This document shows, piece by piece, positions 9,710 to 22,865 of a stretch of DNA of 64,000 bases. A program made the translations under genes and the position numbers. A model generated the notes under the pieces. That model searched no databases. It worked only from the letters and a program-made list of their open reading frames with translations, and was not told where the DNA came from. Origin of the DNA: Nectonema munidae (Eukaryota; Nematomorpha; Nectonematoida; Nectonematidae); NCBI GenBank assembly GCA_030549495.1, contig JAUIRK010000649.1, positions 186,001 through 250,000 on the forward strand, written 5' to 3'. Positions within the stretch are counted from its first letter, which is position 1, and every line of letters begins with the position of its first letter.

Positions 9710-12060
9710 GCATGCAGTGCATACTTCTTTCAAAATAAACTTGAACTAAAGGCATTAAAAATTTTAAAAACGAGAATTGGTATGCTTGTTATAATTTGTG
9801 GTAGTTAAAAATTCAAAATTTTTCAGCGATACCTTTTATAAAATCTATTATTTTTCGGCAATGAAATAGCGAAAAAGCTTAGCGGAAGCACTGGTCGCGA
9901 GATGGAGACGGAAATTTTGAGAAAATAAGAGGCGTAGTCAGAATTAACAAAATAAATACACGAAACTTTCGATAACTTGAAATTCTCTCTCTCTCTCTCT
10001 CTTTCTTCGTGATTTTCAAATTTATATCAAATTTTTATTTATCAGCATTCAAAGACAAAAATAGAAGTAGGAGGAAATATCGCGTTGCGTTGCTTTGATA
10101 TTGCATTAGCATAGTTGCCAACCTCAGAGAAGACCAAAGCGGTTGACTTTTTTTCGAAAACGACCCATGGACCCTAAAATTTTTTATGCTTTTTTTTGCC
10201 AGTACGACAAAATGCATGGGAAGAACCTAATTTTGATTTAGTAATAATAAATTCAAATTTTTGAATCCATTCTTCTTTAAAACAGTTGTCGTAGCGACTT
10301 TTGTTTTATTTTTATTATCACTCATTCTTCAAGAAGTAAAAATTGGTTTACATAATTTAAATAGTCTAAATATTTATGTAAAATCATAAATCAGTGAAAA
10401 AAAGTAAAAAAAAAACAAATATTAAGCACAGGATGAATATCCTCAACGTGTGCCAATAAAAATTTAGCATTCAAAAGTTGTAGACCAAAAAAAAGTCGAA
10501 AAGTTGTAGTCTACCGCCGAAGGCAGTAGAGTTGGCACGCATGTGGTGCACTTTTAATGAGTGATGATGAAAAGAATTTTGGTGAGTGTGTGGTTGGTCA
10601 TTTTGTTTCAGTGATAATTGTTGTTTCCAAGAAGGAGGGCACACACTAGAAGTCTGCGCTAGTTTGATATTGACATCAAAAGATAAAAGTAGATTAGTTA
10701 TCTTCCATCATATCTTTGTTTTGCTTCTCTCTATATATTTGCTTTGATGAAGCAGTGTCGTCGAAAATTCATTGCCTCAAAATTTTTGCTTGATAAATCT
10801 TCATTTTTTACTTTTATCTATTACTTTATAGACATTTTATCTTGGAGAAAATACAAATGTTATCGCTTCAAACTCAATTTTTTTTTTGGCAAACCCCATT
10901 TACAGTCTAAACCAGAATTAAGTACATTTAATTTCACGTTTTGGAAGTTAAACACTTGGAGTCAGGCTTTAGAAGAAGTTCGGAGTTGGAGTAGGGAATC
11001 GAATTTCCTAAATAATTCCAGGACTTCTGAGTTTTGATTTTAGGATACTTTTATATCCAATTACTTGATGTAGTTGCTCTTTTTTGTCGGAAATGGGGTC
11101 TTGTTTGATGTGGGTTAATTATCGTTAACTCTATCAACTTTAATTACAGCTCATGGAAGTGACCTACCTAACTTTAATGCCTCCCAGGGTAGATGCTGAT
11201 TTTCCCGCTCCTCAAATTTTCAAATAGCACTTCAAAACCCCCTAAAAACTTAATAATACAGGTGTATAGATATGGAAAATTGGAATAAAGAGCGTAGCAA
11301 AGCATTGTTACCTTAATATTTTCATCTAAAATATCTCGATTAAATCTCTCCTTACTTTAAATTTCGCGAACTACTGGCTGAAATTTCGTTTTTATTCGAA
11401 TTTTAATGTTTAAAATTTTGCTTAAAAATCAAAAAAAAGTTGTGAATTTTAAAAAAATTTCTTTCAATTAAATTAATCTTTATTTTAGTTTCACCACACT
11501 TACATCCAAGCTTGTCTCTCGCATTATTATACTTCAATTCACAAGATCTATACTTTTGGTAATCGAGTTAAACTCTTAAACTGTAGTTAAGTCTTTTTAA
11601 AACAATAAAGTGTTCATTAAATTGATAATATTTTAAAAAACCTAATTATATAAGTACAGTCAATCCAAGATAGAACAAGTGCTATATTATATAATGTTCA
11701 GGCACATAGGCTTTATTTTAGAGTTTAAAAATAAAATGTATGAACACTTTAGAACACGGTTTCGAAAGCTTTTTGTTTAAATTGCACATTGAGATTTTTA
11801 TGCAAAAAAGTAAATTTTTGAAAAAATATTTGTATACTTTTTATACAATGCGAAACAATTTGCTGGAAAAAAAATGACCACTTGAATTTCATTTTCGCCA
11901 AAGAGTGAGAGATGAGCCCAGGATTGGGAAACCGTGTACATTTTTATTTCAAATATTTAGTGCAATCTATGAAATCTATAAATAAAAACATGAGCTATAT
12001 TTGACAGAGAGAACAATTCAAGTATACTATGGAGACGTGAAAAGATAGTAAAACTCGGCT
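9710..12060. other. AT-rich stretch without a supported gene
   Basis: No gene or complete element is supported. A weak inverted pair (ACGTGTGCCAA near 10455 and TTGGCACGC near 10531) and ACTCC-type repeat words at 10936-11000 are the only structure I noticed. Confidence 0.4.
9984..10003. repeat. (CT)n microsatellite
   Basis: A pure CT run of about 20 bases. Comparable runs are (GA)n at 16818-16835 and (TG)n at 58245-58262. Confidence 0.8.
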
Positions 12061-12067
12061 AATGAAT

Positions 12068-12775
12068 TAGGAATTTTAGAATTTTTTTATTTCTTGATTC
12101 TCGAGAAATTTTTGTCGAGACTCAAGAATTTTAAAAAATTTTTTTTACAGAAAACATGTTAAATTTTGAATAAATATAAATAAGAAATAAATAATTATGT
12201 GTAATGCACGATCAACTTTTGAATATTCAAATTTTGAAGAAATTTTAGAATGTGCAAAAAATATTTTTGATAAAATTTTTTCTTATTATTCTGAGCATGG
12301 AACTGATATACAAGAAAGCCAAATGCAGGTCGAATATGTTGATGAGTTTGAAGAAGAATCCTATTCTCAAAGTTTAAATAGAGAAATTAAAGAATTCATG
12401 TGTGATAAAAAAGAAGAAGAAAAAGTTAGTACAAGAAGAACTACAGATGTTCAAACAAAACAAAAATCGATGCAATTGTTAAAAAATTCTCTTTTATGCA
12501 TCCAACCAACTTCTTGTCAATGCGAAAGAATCTTCTCAAATGTATCAAATACTTTATCTCCAAAACGATTGAGTTTGAAAAACGAATCTTTAAATGCTCT
12601 TGTTTTTTTTTTAAAAGTTATTTTAGTAATAAAATAAAATAAAATTTTTATTCGTAAAATATTTTTAATATTTTTTAACTTCTCGAAACTTTTCTCGAGT
12701 CTTGAGAATCATATATTTTTTTTCTCGTTTCTCGAGAATTAAATTTTATCGAGAAAACAGAAGCTCTAGTAAACA
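12068..12775 (+). mobile_element. hAT-derived element enclosing a C-terminal domain ORF
   Basis: The right end, read inverted, begins CTAGAGCTTCTGTTTTCTCG, a hAT-like terminus. TCTCGAGAA and GTCTTGAG-type words recur inverted on the left at 12095-12130. The left terminus itself is worn and I found no clean 8-bp duplication. It encloses the open frame at 12197-12637. Confidence 0.5.
12197..12637 (+). CDS. hAT transposase C-terminal (dimerisation) domain, 146 aa
   Basis: An open frame of 146 codons with ATG and TAA. Residues from about 95 on read SLLCIQPTSCQCERIFSNVS, then LSPKRLSLKNESLNALVFF, which is the hAT family C-terminal dimerisation signature (S-x-x-x-ERIFS...K-R-x-x-L). The first 90 residues are acidic and carry no BED finger or catalytic motifs, so the ORF covers only the end of a transposase, perhaps made by internal deletion. 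Unlike neighbouring transposon pieces it has no internal stop. Domestication is possible but not shown. Confidence 0.6.
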   Translation: MCNARSTFEYSNFEEILECAKNIFDKIFSYYSEHGTDIQESQMQVEYVDEFEEESYSQSLNREIKEFMCDKKEEEKVSTRRTTDVQTKQKSMQLLKNSLLCIQPTSCQCERIFSNVSNTLSPKRLSLKNESLNALVFFLKVILVIK

Positions 12776-12779
12776 CTCG

Positions 12780-13985
12780 ACTCGATAGGTATATAATAAG
12801 CGTTGAATCTAAAACAAAATCACCTTTCGCTATCTTAGCACTTGTCTCTGATAAACTTAGATAATGTTAAATGAACTTTGAATGCGCTAAGCCTGATTTT
12901 TGAAAATGAAAGCAATGAGGAATCTGTATTCTAATGGGGATCGTACAAAACTTTGATATCGTGCCATCACTAGTCACTAGAGCAGTGGTCCTTAACCTCG
13001 TGTAAATCGAAAAGCCTTAGGCAACCTTCAACAGATTCTGAAAAGAATCAAAAACTCAAAAAGATTAACAACCGGTGCTCTCTAGTGTCCAATATAGATT
13101 AAGAGATACTAAACACTGGATATACAATCTAAGCCCTCTGTCAAGAAAAAATATTCTATATTATAATGTGTTATCAAAAAATTTTCGGTCCTGGGAGCAC
13201 CTACCTGAAAATAACTGGACACTGTTGGTTTAAATTCTGGGAATTAACTTCCTAAATCATCACCGCAAAACAAATCCCTTGATATGAAAGAAAGAAAATT
13301 CTATATTCTGTAAATTCAAAACCTTTTCTGAATTTATATAGAATAAGGATTTTAGACTAAAATTCGTGAGCATGACATAATTTAGATGCACCCATATCAG
13401 GGTTGGTGCAATTTTAGATAAATAGCCCTGATACTCTAAATTTTTTAATTACAATTTTGATTCTGTTTTTTTCATTTCTAAATGAGAATAAAAATAAATA
13501 AATAAAATTTTAAAATAAAATAAATTTTTTAATCCTTCAAATTAATAATTCGGCATCAGAATATTCTAATTTTTGAACTATCAGATTAATCTCCTTCAAG
13601 GCGAAAAGAAAACATATGATCTATTTGTCAAGCATACATTTTCATGAAAGAAATTTTTTTGACATATTTTTTTAAGGTAATAAAAAATTTTTTAGGGGAG
13701 CTTGAAAATTAGCTGGGGGCTTGAGAATTAGTTGGGGGAGGGAGGGGGCTTGTGCCCCAAAATTTAATAGGTAGCGCGGGCTCTGAAGTACAATAAGCTA
13801 CAATAGATTAATTCCAGATTAGAATGCTCAAAAGTAACTACAAGGAATACTAAGAGAATCTGATTTGGTGATTTGCTAGATCTGATCTTGAGTTTTAAAA
13901 AAATGATAATGATTTTGATGAAGATTATAAGAATTTATGTGATTCCTATTAGAATCTCCCTCAATTCTAACCCATATAGTTTTAA
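12780..13985. other. Noncoding stretch with possible hAT remnants
   Basis: No gene seen. CAGTGGTCCTTAACCTCGTG at about 12992 looks like a hAT left end, and GGACACTG at about 13225 could be its partner, but no matching target duplication flanks them. G-rich strings occur at 13700-13760. Confidence 0.35.
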
Positions 13986-14505
13986 TTCAGGGGGCACACA
14001 TCCATAAAATTATTGGGGGAGAATTTTTTTTGCAATTTTCAAAATTACTGGTCTGGAAATACCACGGGATAACAAATATTTAAGCAATCCTTAAAAATAG
14101 AGTGTATTCAGCGCATACCTAAATTTATAAGACTACTTTATATTTTTTTACAAAATTGGTGAAATTTAAAAACTATGACTTCAAGCGAAAATATTTTAAT
14201 TGAAATGGCATATCGCATATACACTAGTTTAAAAAAATCCAAAATTGTTGGGGACAAATAGACTTTTCATTTGAAAATGAAGTAGCCTATCAGGCACATT
14301 ACAGGAATTGATTAAAGGATAAATGATTGATAGAGATAACAACTGAAAACAAAGGTTGGAGAGTTTTATATGAGTAAATGTAGTCTGAAGGAAGAGAGCC
14401 TACTAGACACCCTGCGATGTTTATATGAAAAAAATATGATTGATTCAGGGGCGTACGTACATCCTTGAAATTATTGGAGGGGGTAGACTTTTAAGCGCCT
14501 TGGAA
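13986..14505 (+). repeat. Two copies of a hAT-like left end
   Basis: ATTCAGGGGGCACACATCCA (13986) and ATTCAGGGGCGTACGTACAT (14445) are each followed by AAATTATTGG and a G run. They are two diverged copies of the terminus also seen inverted at 4240-4320. No transposase sequence is recognisable between or after them. Confidence 0.4.
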
Positions 14506-14570
14506 AAAAGACAACAAATTCTTCTAAATTCCTACTCCTCTCTTGTCTATTCTATTTCATTCTTAATTAA

Positions 14571-14768
14571 GCTCAATGTAAACTTTAACCCCGGCCCTAT
14601 TAAGCTTAACGTCAACAATGAATAAGTACTTATATATAGTTCTTTCTTTCTCACTTCATATAGATGCGCACCATCTCCATATTATGTGTAGAAAAGGGGT
14701 AAAGATATCAATTAACAATAAAAAAATTGAAAATTTTGTTGAATGAAAAAAATTTTCAATTAATTTTT
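14571..14768 (+). repeat. Dispersed repeat C, copy 1 (inverted relative to 24688-24880)
   Basis: About 200 bp, including AAGCTTAACGTCAACAATGA, GATGCGCACCATCTCCA and AAAAGGGGTAAAGATATCAA, matches the reverse complement of 24688-24880 at roughly 85-90 percent by eye. It is noncoding. Confidence 0.7.
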
Positions 14769-14769
14769 A

Positions 14770-17190
14770 GTTGTTCCTGCTTCTTAAAAAATGAAAAAAT
14801 GTTTTATTGAGAAAAATAAATTAAAAAAACACATCCACATAACTTTTCCGAGGTAATTTCTATCAAAAATGTAAAACAGAACTAAAGTTAGAAAACTTGG
14901 TATTAGAATTTTATCATTTTTTTAGTGTATAAGAATAAGTGTAAGTTAGTTAGAATCTCAAAAAAGGTTATAAAATAAAGAAAAAATTGTGCAAACAAAA
15001 ATCAAACAATAAATTAAAGTTGCATTACTTCATTTTTCTCAGCATCATTCAAAAATAGTTTAAAAGCTAAATTGGTGCAAGCTACAAAAAGTAAAATAAC
15101 TTTTAACATTTTGCAATGATTTGACTTTTATAATAACTTTTAAAGAAAATAAGTCTATCAGAAAAAGTTATAGAGCTTCAACAAAAACTAAAAATTTTTA
15201 CAGCATAACTTAAGTTTTTTGAAAACAAATTTGACGTATCCTATATGGGTGGCATGGCAGGTTGGTTGAGATGATGGACTCAGCACAGAAGCCTCTGTAC
15301 CTCCCTGTTTTAATTATTTATGAAAACTTCTCATAACTCTCAAAAATTTTATTTTCACACAAAATAAGCAAATTTAACTCAATTTTTTGACGCCTGTTCT
15401 AATAATTGTCATAATGAAAAATGGAAAATTTATTGGTGAGTGCATTAATAGACGAAGCATCAATCCTAAATATAGTACTCATAACTTTGAAATATTAATT
15501 TGTAGTGTGAAATCTTAATCAATTCATTTAGAAAGGAATACTCAGTTCCTTATCGAGAGTGGGCTAAGAAACTAGATTTTATGATCAGCAAACTAAAACA
15601 AGTATGAGCTTGAGAAAAGTGACTAGCAATTTTTATAGTTGTTTATTAGATGTAAATGATTTGTAATTTAATTTCTTAAGTTTTGTTATGAAAAATACAT
15701 GAAATAAATGGAAAATGTTTATACTACAAACAGATAATCAATGTTTTTGAAATTATAAAATAGATGGAAATAAGATAAACATCTGACTGGATTAAATAAG
15801 AGAAAAAGATACCGACAAATACTCGAGGACTTTTAACCAAAAATTTAGACACTTTGTATTTTATGCTCTAAAGATTAATCTTTGATTTGAAACTGACATC
15901 AATAAATAAACAAAAAATATACCTATACAAAAGCTAAAAAAAATTACTAATTCTATAAAAAAAAAATAAGAATCTAGAGAATTGTATGGTTTAATAGCAC
16001 TATAATAAATTCCAGTTAACCTTATATATATTCCTAGAATATAGAAAAATAAAAAAGAAAAAATATAGAGAAATATAACTCCAAATATATATTAAAGCAT
16101 AAAAGGACATGAAAAATCCTTACAATAGTAAAAAATGGATAGGACTTTTGTTTCATTTTGAGATAAATTAAAAAGGCCTGAAGCAATTAAAAGTAACTAA
16201 AATAAATTAATTATTACAATATATACTTACTCGTTAAATATAATTATTTTTGCTCGGAGCAAAAGTCAAAAATTAAAATAATCTAATTTTTGATAAGATT
16301 GGAAATAAAAACGTAAAACAAAAAATTAAATATGTTATAATTATTAAATTTGTTACAATCAAGAATAATCTATATTATTCTTAAATCTTTTAATTTTGCA
16401 GTAATTTTTCTTCTTTTCACTCTTCTTCAGCTTATCACCAGGGACGTGAGTATATAGTTTACAATCAGCGCAATTGTTCACTCTGAATGAAACACACTAT
16501 GGTTCCTTTACCTTTATCACTGCTTTTTTTAAGTTTTTAGTATACAATAAGAATATATTCTTATGTTTGTATTTTATATGTGTGTGTATGTCTTGATGTT
16601 TTTGTGTCAAACATACAGATAGATAGGAAATTTATTCCTATTTAATAACAAATATAAAATCTAGTTATTATTTTTATTTTTTCAATTCTTTCAAATTTAA
16701 TTTGAAATTAATAATTTTTTTTTGCTGAAATAATTTTCCTGATGATTTGTTTGTTGTTTCTCTTATATTGGTTGGTTGTCTATTGCTTTTAAGAATATCG
16801 ACCTTGCTTGAGGCTCTAGAGAGAGAGAGAGAGAGTTTATTTAGCAAGTTAACAAATAAAAAAAACATTAACATTGCAGAAGTATTTCAAGAGCTTGAAA
16901 AAGCCGTAGTAAGAATACCTTAAAGAATTAATTTGATTTAAATAAGATAATAAAGATAAATAAAAATGCGACAAGATTTATTATGGTGGATTGGGACTTC
17001 TTTGGAGCATGAATAGAAGAATTCGGGAAAGAAAAAAAAGTTCTTTTGGTCGACTAGCTCCAGTGTAAATAGAGAATGCGATTTAACGAAAGGAAAAATG
17101 CAAGGAAAAATTGAAGGATGTTAGCAGCAGACTATGATTGAAGGAACATTATATGAAGGGAAACAAATATATATATATAATAATGTAATA
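14770..17190. other. Very AT-rich noncoding stretch
   Basis: I see no gene. A short GC-richer island at 15245-15305 (GGTGGCATGGCAGGTTGG... GATGGACTCAGCACAGAAG) stands out but was not identified. A (GA)n run lies at 16818-16835. The last part may be the 3' end of the LINE that follows. Confidence 0.4.
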
Positions 17191-19560
17191 AAAGAAAAAA
17201 TCTATTACACGACTAATTTTCCTGGAAACATGTTTCACATGTTCATCCCATTTAAGATTGTCTGTGAGTACAAGGCCAAGAAAATTATGGGACTTCGATA
17301 ACACAATGTCATTTTTTCAAAAATTCAGGTGTCTTTTTTTTGCTTGTAAAATACATATAGACTGTCTTCTTTTTATTAATACAAAAATCATTTGAAATAC
17401 ACCATTCAAATATCTTACTAACGTTGATTTTATACAATTAATCTAATGATTTATCATAGAGTGAGGCCTGCTGTAGAAGTAAAGAGTGAGGTATTAAGAT
17501 TGTTAGATCATCTGCAAATGAAAGAATATCAAGAGCCTTATTTGAATTAAAAATATAATTTATATAGATTAGGAATAACAAGGGCCCTAGGACTGAGCCT
17601 TGTGGGACTCCTTTGTTATTCGTAACCATAAGTGGAGTTGAAAAACTATTGTTGACATTTACAATTTGTGGTCTGAAGGATAAATAGGAGCTGAAAAAAC
17701 TAAGGGCATTATTATCGAAACCATACTTTTTTAACTTAAGCAACAGTTTGCTGTGGGAAAATGCCTTTGAAATATCTAGATAAATAACAAGTGTATCATC
17801 ATTTCTATCTAAATAATCAATAAGATCATTTATTAAATAACTATGAGCAATCACGGTTGATGAATGTTTCCGAAACCCAAACTGATGGGAATGTAACAAA
17901 TTATTTATATTAAAGTAATTAAGAACTTGAGAGTGAATTATTTTTTCAAAGAGCTTTGAGATAGTACTTATTAGGGAAATTGGTCGATAGTTAGTTATAC
18001 AAAATTTATCACCTTTTTTCTTATATATTGGAATGCATTTGCTGAGCTTAAAACATGAAGGAAAGATTGAACAATAAATACATTGATTGAAAGCATAGAG
18101 CAATGGAGGAGCAACTATAAATTTGGCAATTTTTAAGTGGTATCCTGAAAGGCCATATATATCTTAAGATTTGCTGTCACTTAGATTATCAATGCCAGAA
18201 ATGATTTCATTTATGCCAATACAATTTAGTGTAAAAGTTGAATAAACTTGAGGCAGATATTGCGCAACATCAACATTAGAAGATTCAACTGTTTGATTTA
18301 TAAATGAAGAATTTATATAATTGCAGAGTTCGTCATTGTCAAAAAATAAATTCATTGTTTTTTTTCAAAATTAAAATAATGTCATTTTTACTTTTTATTA
18401 TATTGTTTATATTTCTCCAGATTTCTTTGCTGTTCTTATTAGTAAACAGTTTATCGTATTAGTTACGCTTTAATAGTTTACACCTGTGTTTTATTTCTTT
18501 ATAGTAGTCAATATATCTTTTTTTAATAGAAAAATCAATCTTATCATTTTAAAGTATAGTATATCCCATTTCTTTATAAGTTCCAAAAATTCGGGTGTAG
18601 CCCAATCAGACATCTTTTTTTTATATTTTGTCCTACGGGGGTTTTCATAAACCACTTTTGAATTTTTAATACAACTGGTGATTACATTATTGATTGAAAG
18701 GACAATTTTTCAGGATCATATTCATACTTAACAAAATTCCAATGGATTCAACACATAAGATCGATAAAAATTCCTTTTTGAAACTTAAGTATATATTTAG
18801 ATTGCTTTACTTCTAATAGGCAGTTCAGGTCTAAACTAAGTAAAACTGGAATGTGATCAGAGATCACTGTCTGGAGATTAAAACAATTGTAATTATGTTT
18901 ATTCGAGATAAAAATGTTATGGATAAGTGTGAAAGTTTGATAACGTGTAGCTTTTGTGACTGAGGGAATTAGGTAGTATTCCATAACTAAATTAAGAAAT
19001 TCTGATGAATGTGTTTTTTTATTAATTTCAAAAAGATTAATGTTGAAGTCTCCAAGAAAAAAAGAATCGTAACACTTACGACCACAATAGATTTCCAAGA
19101 GTGATCTGAATGAAGATAGAAAACATTCTAGAGCTTCTAGGTTGTATCTAGGTAGACGATAAATATTAAAAACACAAACAGAAGTTTGTACATTTAATTG
19201 TATTTTGAGGCCTAAGATTTCAAACAAATCAGAGTTTATGTCCAAACACAATGTTTCAACAACATACGAACTTTTTACAGAGTTTTGAAAAGTAATTAAA
19301 TCCAGATATAGTAAAACTCATTCCTTCATCGGAATTCCAAGTTTCTTGGAATGCAAAAATATCAATTGAAATACAATTTTTAATTAATTTATCTATGAAA
19401 ATTTGGATGCAATTCCATTTAGATTTGAGAGATTGAACGTTTAGGGACAATAGGTTAAAATTATATAACCTATGTAAACGTACTTCATCTATACTAGAAA
19501 CTATAGAGGGCAGAAAAATACTTTCATGAGATTTTTTATATCAAAATAAGTAATGTCATT
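17190..19560 (-). mobile_element. Broken jockey/CR1-like LINE (endonuclease plus RT)
   Basis: Read on the minus strand, the pieces lie in the order of a LINE ORF2. The APE endonuclease start is LNVQSLKSKWN...FAFQETW (19450-19256). The endonuclease body has FFLGDFNINLFE and VISDHIPVLLSL (19251-18748). A linker follows with MSDWATPEFLELIKKWD (about 18610). The RT contains YRPISLISTISKLFEKIIH, YLDISKAFSH, GVPQGSVLGPLLFLIYIN and catalytic SFADDLTIL (18103-17438), and continues to SHNFLGLVLTDNLKWDEHV (about 17280). At least three frame breaks and a stop between endonuclease and RT make it inactive. No ORF1 was identified. The catalytic residues GDFN, SDH and FADD survive, so decay is moderate. Confidence 0.85.
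17438..18103 (-). pseudogene. LINE reverse transcriptase core
   Basis: The longest open piece of the LINE, 221 codons. It carries RT fingers and palm from NYRPISLIS through the FADD box. It starts within the RT domain and ends before the thumb, so it is a fragment of ORF2 rather than a complete protein. Confidence 0.85.
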
Positions 19561-21759
19561 TAGATCAGATAGTATATTCATTATTTAGAAGAAAAAAATC
19601 TAAACTTTGCTTACGATTTAACTTCAAATTATCATGAATTTTTTTCTTTAAAGGGTATAGAATAGGTTTTTCTAACGCCTGAACTTCACTCCAAATGTTA
19701 AAGTGAGAAGTGCACCTTAACAATTATTGAGGCTCAATTCTCCTATGTATGTTTAACTTTTTATATTTATATTTAATTTAAATTTATTTTATGTATATGG
19801 GTAAAAAGTTTCACCTTCTCTCCCTTCTTTTCAAAAGTTTTAAAAGCTCTTCCTTCTTTTTAAACTTTATGTTATAGATTTTCAGTTCAATATTTTGGCA
19901 ATTTCTAGTAACTTTTTAGTGTGTTTGTTTCTTTTATTGTAACCAAAACCACCATGCACTCCCTCGTATATTTTTCCCATATATATATTAGGGGTCGTTC
20001 ACAATTGACGTCAACCTTTTTTTTGATAAATTTCAACCCCCTCCCCCCCTCATGTCAACTTTTAGATATATCATCACTTAACAAAATTGACTTATGTCAA
20101 CTTTGGATCCCCCCCCCCCCCAGTTTTGACGTCAATTGTGAACGACCCCTATACCAAATATTTAATTTTATGATGCTCTATACTTTACAATCAGATCCTC
20201 AAAATTTAATCTGAACCTTTTTTCTTTTTCTCTACAATCTGTCTGCTGTACATAAACTGATATTACTGATATTAATTTATTTAAAAATGAAAACATTCAA
20301 TCTATCATTTTCTCTTATCACTTTTAAAACGTTTTATTTCCATCACAGCAACTGAATAATTCATAATTTATTTTAAACTAATAACTATAAATTAGTAAGC
20401 AGCTCTTTCTAATTTTTTCGACTAAGTTAGATTTCTTTTTTTAGTATATCAAAACGAATAATCATCATTTCTCTGTATGTTCTTTAGTTTTACTAGTAAT
20501 TGTAAGAACATTCCACATTGCCTTTCATAACTTTTGTGTATTTGCTACCTCTTATTTGCACATTGTTGTTTACTAACAGTTTATAGTTTATGTTTACTTT
20601 TCTTACTCTTATTTTTGAAGTGGGCAGGTGAGATTTATTACGACATAGGTGCGAAAACTTTCTAAGATGCGCCCCTTTTGTATCATACTTGTTACTGTGC
20701 ACGTAAAATAATGGGAGGTCGAACACTTGTTTGAATATAAAAACACATTCGATATAAAAAATAAATGCGTTTTATAAATACATCAAAATAATGAAAATAA
20801 AAATCTTTTTTATTTTATTTTAATTTTTGGTAATATTATATGAATTCATTCTCTTGGCAATTAATAAGACCACTTCGAATGATGCTCTTTGACTCGGAGA
20901 AACTTTTTACTCAAATAAACATTAAATTCAAACAAATATAGACATATACTTTAAAATTATTTAAAAAAATTATAAAATTGAGTTATTTCAATAGTTTTGT
21001 TGTATTTAACATAAAAATCCTATTTTTTTGTAATTTATTTCTTAAATTTTTTAACCGAAATCTTTCTGAAATATTTTCCCAAATCTTATTCGAACCCAAT
21101 GTGTTTTCAGGGGGAAGAGAGAGAAAGAGAGAGAGAGAAAAAAAATTTATTGATATGAAAAAGTTCAAAAGAATCATAATTAAATAAAATGAGTGCATGT
21201 ATACTCATAATATGAATATTCAGATATTGTACAAGATCATCGTTATGGGATAAATCAATAGCCTTATAATTAATAATCTTTATAATTAATAGATAAATCA
21301 AGAGCGGGGTTCGAAAATAATCTTCGCGCCCAATAATTTTCTATAAGTAAGAGTTGCTTAGCTTGTTTATAAAACATGTATGATGATCGGATTATAGGAT
21401 GTAATGATCATTCGAATACATGATAATGTAAGATAAGAGAATAAAAGAGGGAATGCAGACTTTCGAGCAAAACTAATGCCAAGTTGCTCTAAAATTCCTA
21501 TCAAAAATAATCCATTGTTTCAATATGCACACAATAAGTAAGCAATGTTTATCACAGTGTCTCAAAAGGCCTTGTAGTATTTTTGAGCAAACACATATTG
21601 ATGATCCACGAGATTTTTCTCATCTCCTTTAGTCACAGTGATTCTATTTCTCTTTCTGTCTCCTTCTCTGTTTTTCTCTTCCGCTTTCCTTTCTAAAACT
21701 CAATCACTCAAGCTTTCTTCTTTATTTAAGCTCTCTTCTCGTGTTCAACCTCTCCTATC
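19561..21759. other. AT-rich stretch with one MITE
   Basis: No gene is supported apart from the MITE at 19991-20149. A minus-strand open frame of 77 codons at 20493-20726 has no recognisable motif. A GA-rich run lies at 21116-21140. Confidence 0.4.
19991..20149. mobile_element. PIF/Harbinger-like MITE, copy 2
   Basis: The termini GGGGTCGTTCACAATTGACG and the inverse are nearly perfect over about 23 bp. The interior shares CATGTCAACTTTTAGATATA with the copy at 962-1132. It is flanked by TTA on the left and TAT on the right, so the duplication has eroded or is TA. Confidence 0.78.
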
Positions 21760-22044
21760 CAGTGCCGGATTAACATAGTAGCAGATGTAACAGCTGCTAC
21801 AGGCCCTGCGCTTTACAAGGGCCTCGCGCCTAGTTGAAATTTTTTTTTTGACTTTTTGTAATATCTTTTAGTTTTCTTCAATTCTTTTTTTATATTTCCT
21901 CTTTAAAATAAATTTTTGCTCTTGAATTTTTATCTTTTTTGTAGAATCTAGATCAATTTTATTAAAAATTTTTTTACTTCCTTACTATCATTTGTAAATT
22001 TAATCGATCTGCTACAGGCCCCGCACTTGGTAGATCCGACACTG
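21760..22044. mobile_element. hAT MITE with exact target duplication
   Basis: This 285-bp element starts CAGTGCCGGATTAACATAG and ends with the inverse of CAGTGTCGGATCTACC. It is flanked by exact CTCCTATC repeats (21752-21759 and 22045-22052). Subterminal GCTACAGGCCC(T/C)GC blocks occur at both ends. It has no coding capacity. Confidence 0.85.
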
Positions 22045-22316
22045 CTCCTATCTCATTCAGCTCTCTTCTCTCTAATTTGTATTTAGAGTTAAATAAAAAT
22101 AATTTTATCTCATTAGAAACTAGTTTTTAGCGAAATATAAGTTCAATATTTTCAGAACCTTTTTTTATAATACCAAAATTCAGCTATTTTAATTAATCAA
22201 AAAGATTTTTCATAAAAATTTAGTTCCATCAATATACCAAACATTTTTTCTCAAAAATGAAAATTTGTTTATGTATTTAAATGAGAGAAAAATAGTTTTC
22301 AATCGTTACAATTTTA

Positions 22317-22669
22317 GGTACTTTCCTGTTATCGCCCCACCACCCATCGCTCTTCTACCACGATAAATATTCTTGTATTATTTTAACCTAGCCTACATTA
22401 AACTTACTTTATATCATTAATCAAAATCTTTTTCATAGAAAAAAAAGCCCATAAATGGAAAATTTATAAAACTTTTCCTCAACTTTTCATAAATGGAAAC
22501 CTTTTTCATAGAAAAAAAAGCCCATAAATGGAAAATTTAAAGAAATTGATTCGAAAAAAAAAGATTTTCGAACTAAAAGATTTTTCACTTGTTTTTTTTA
22601 ATACATTTGTGTACTTTAATAGATGTTTTATAATATTTTGGGGTGGTGGGGCGATAACAGGAAAGTACC
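22317..22669. mobile_element. Merlin-like MITE with 29-bp perfect inverted repeats
   Basis: The termini begin GGTACTTTCCTGTTATCGCC and are perfectly inverted for about 29 bp. Flanks are exact CAATTTTA repeats (22309-22316 and 22670-22677). The first bases GGTACTT and the GTTATC-x-CCCC core match the ends of the Merlin element 200 bp downstream, so it is probably a Merlin derivative. A tandem duplication of about 40 bp lies inside (22430-22545). Confidence 0.8.
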
Positions 22670-22865
22670 CAATTTTATATCAATGAATATTGTCAGACCC
22701 GCATTTAAAATTTTTTTTCAACAAAGATCACTTTTAATCTTTATTAGTACGTTTGTTACATTTTGTAACCATGAAATCTTTAATTTTTTCAATAGCTATT
22801 TGGAATGAATATTTTGACAAAAGTAAAAATACTCTATTTGTTTAAAATTTGAGCAGAGATATTTT

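Noticed and set aside
12990-13232. Possible complete hAT element between CAGTGG and CACTG
   Set aside because: The flanking 8-mers do not match and the inverted ends align poorly.
15245-15305. GC-richer island resembling a tRNA or SINE head
   Set aside because: No B box, no stems, and no second copy seen in the window.
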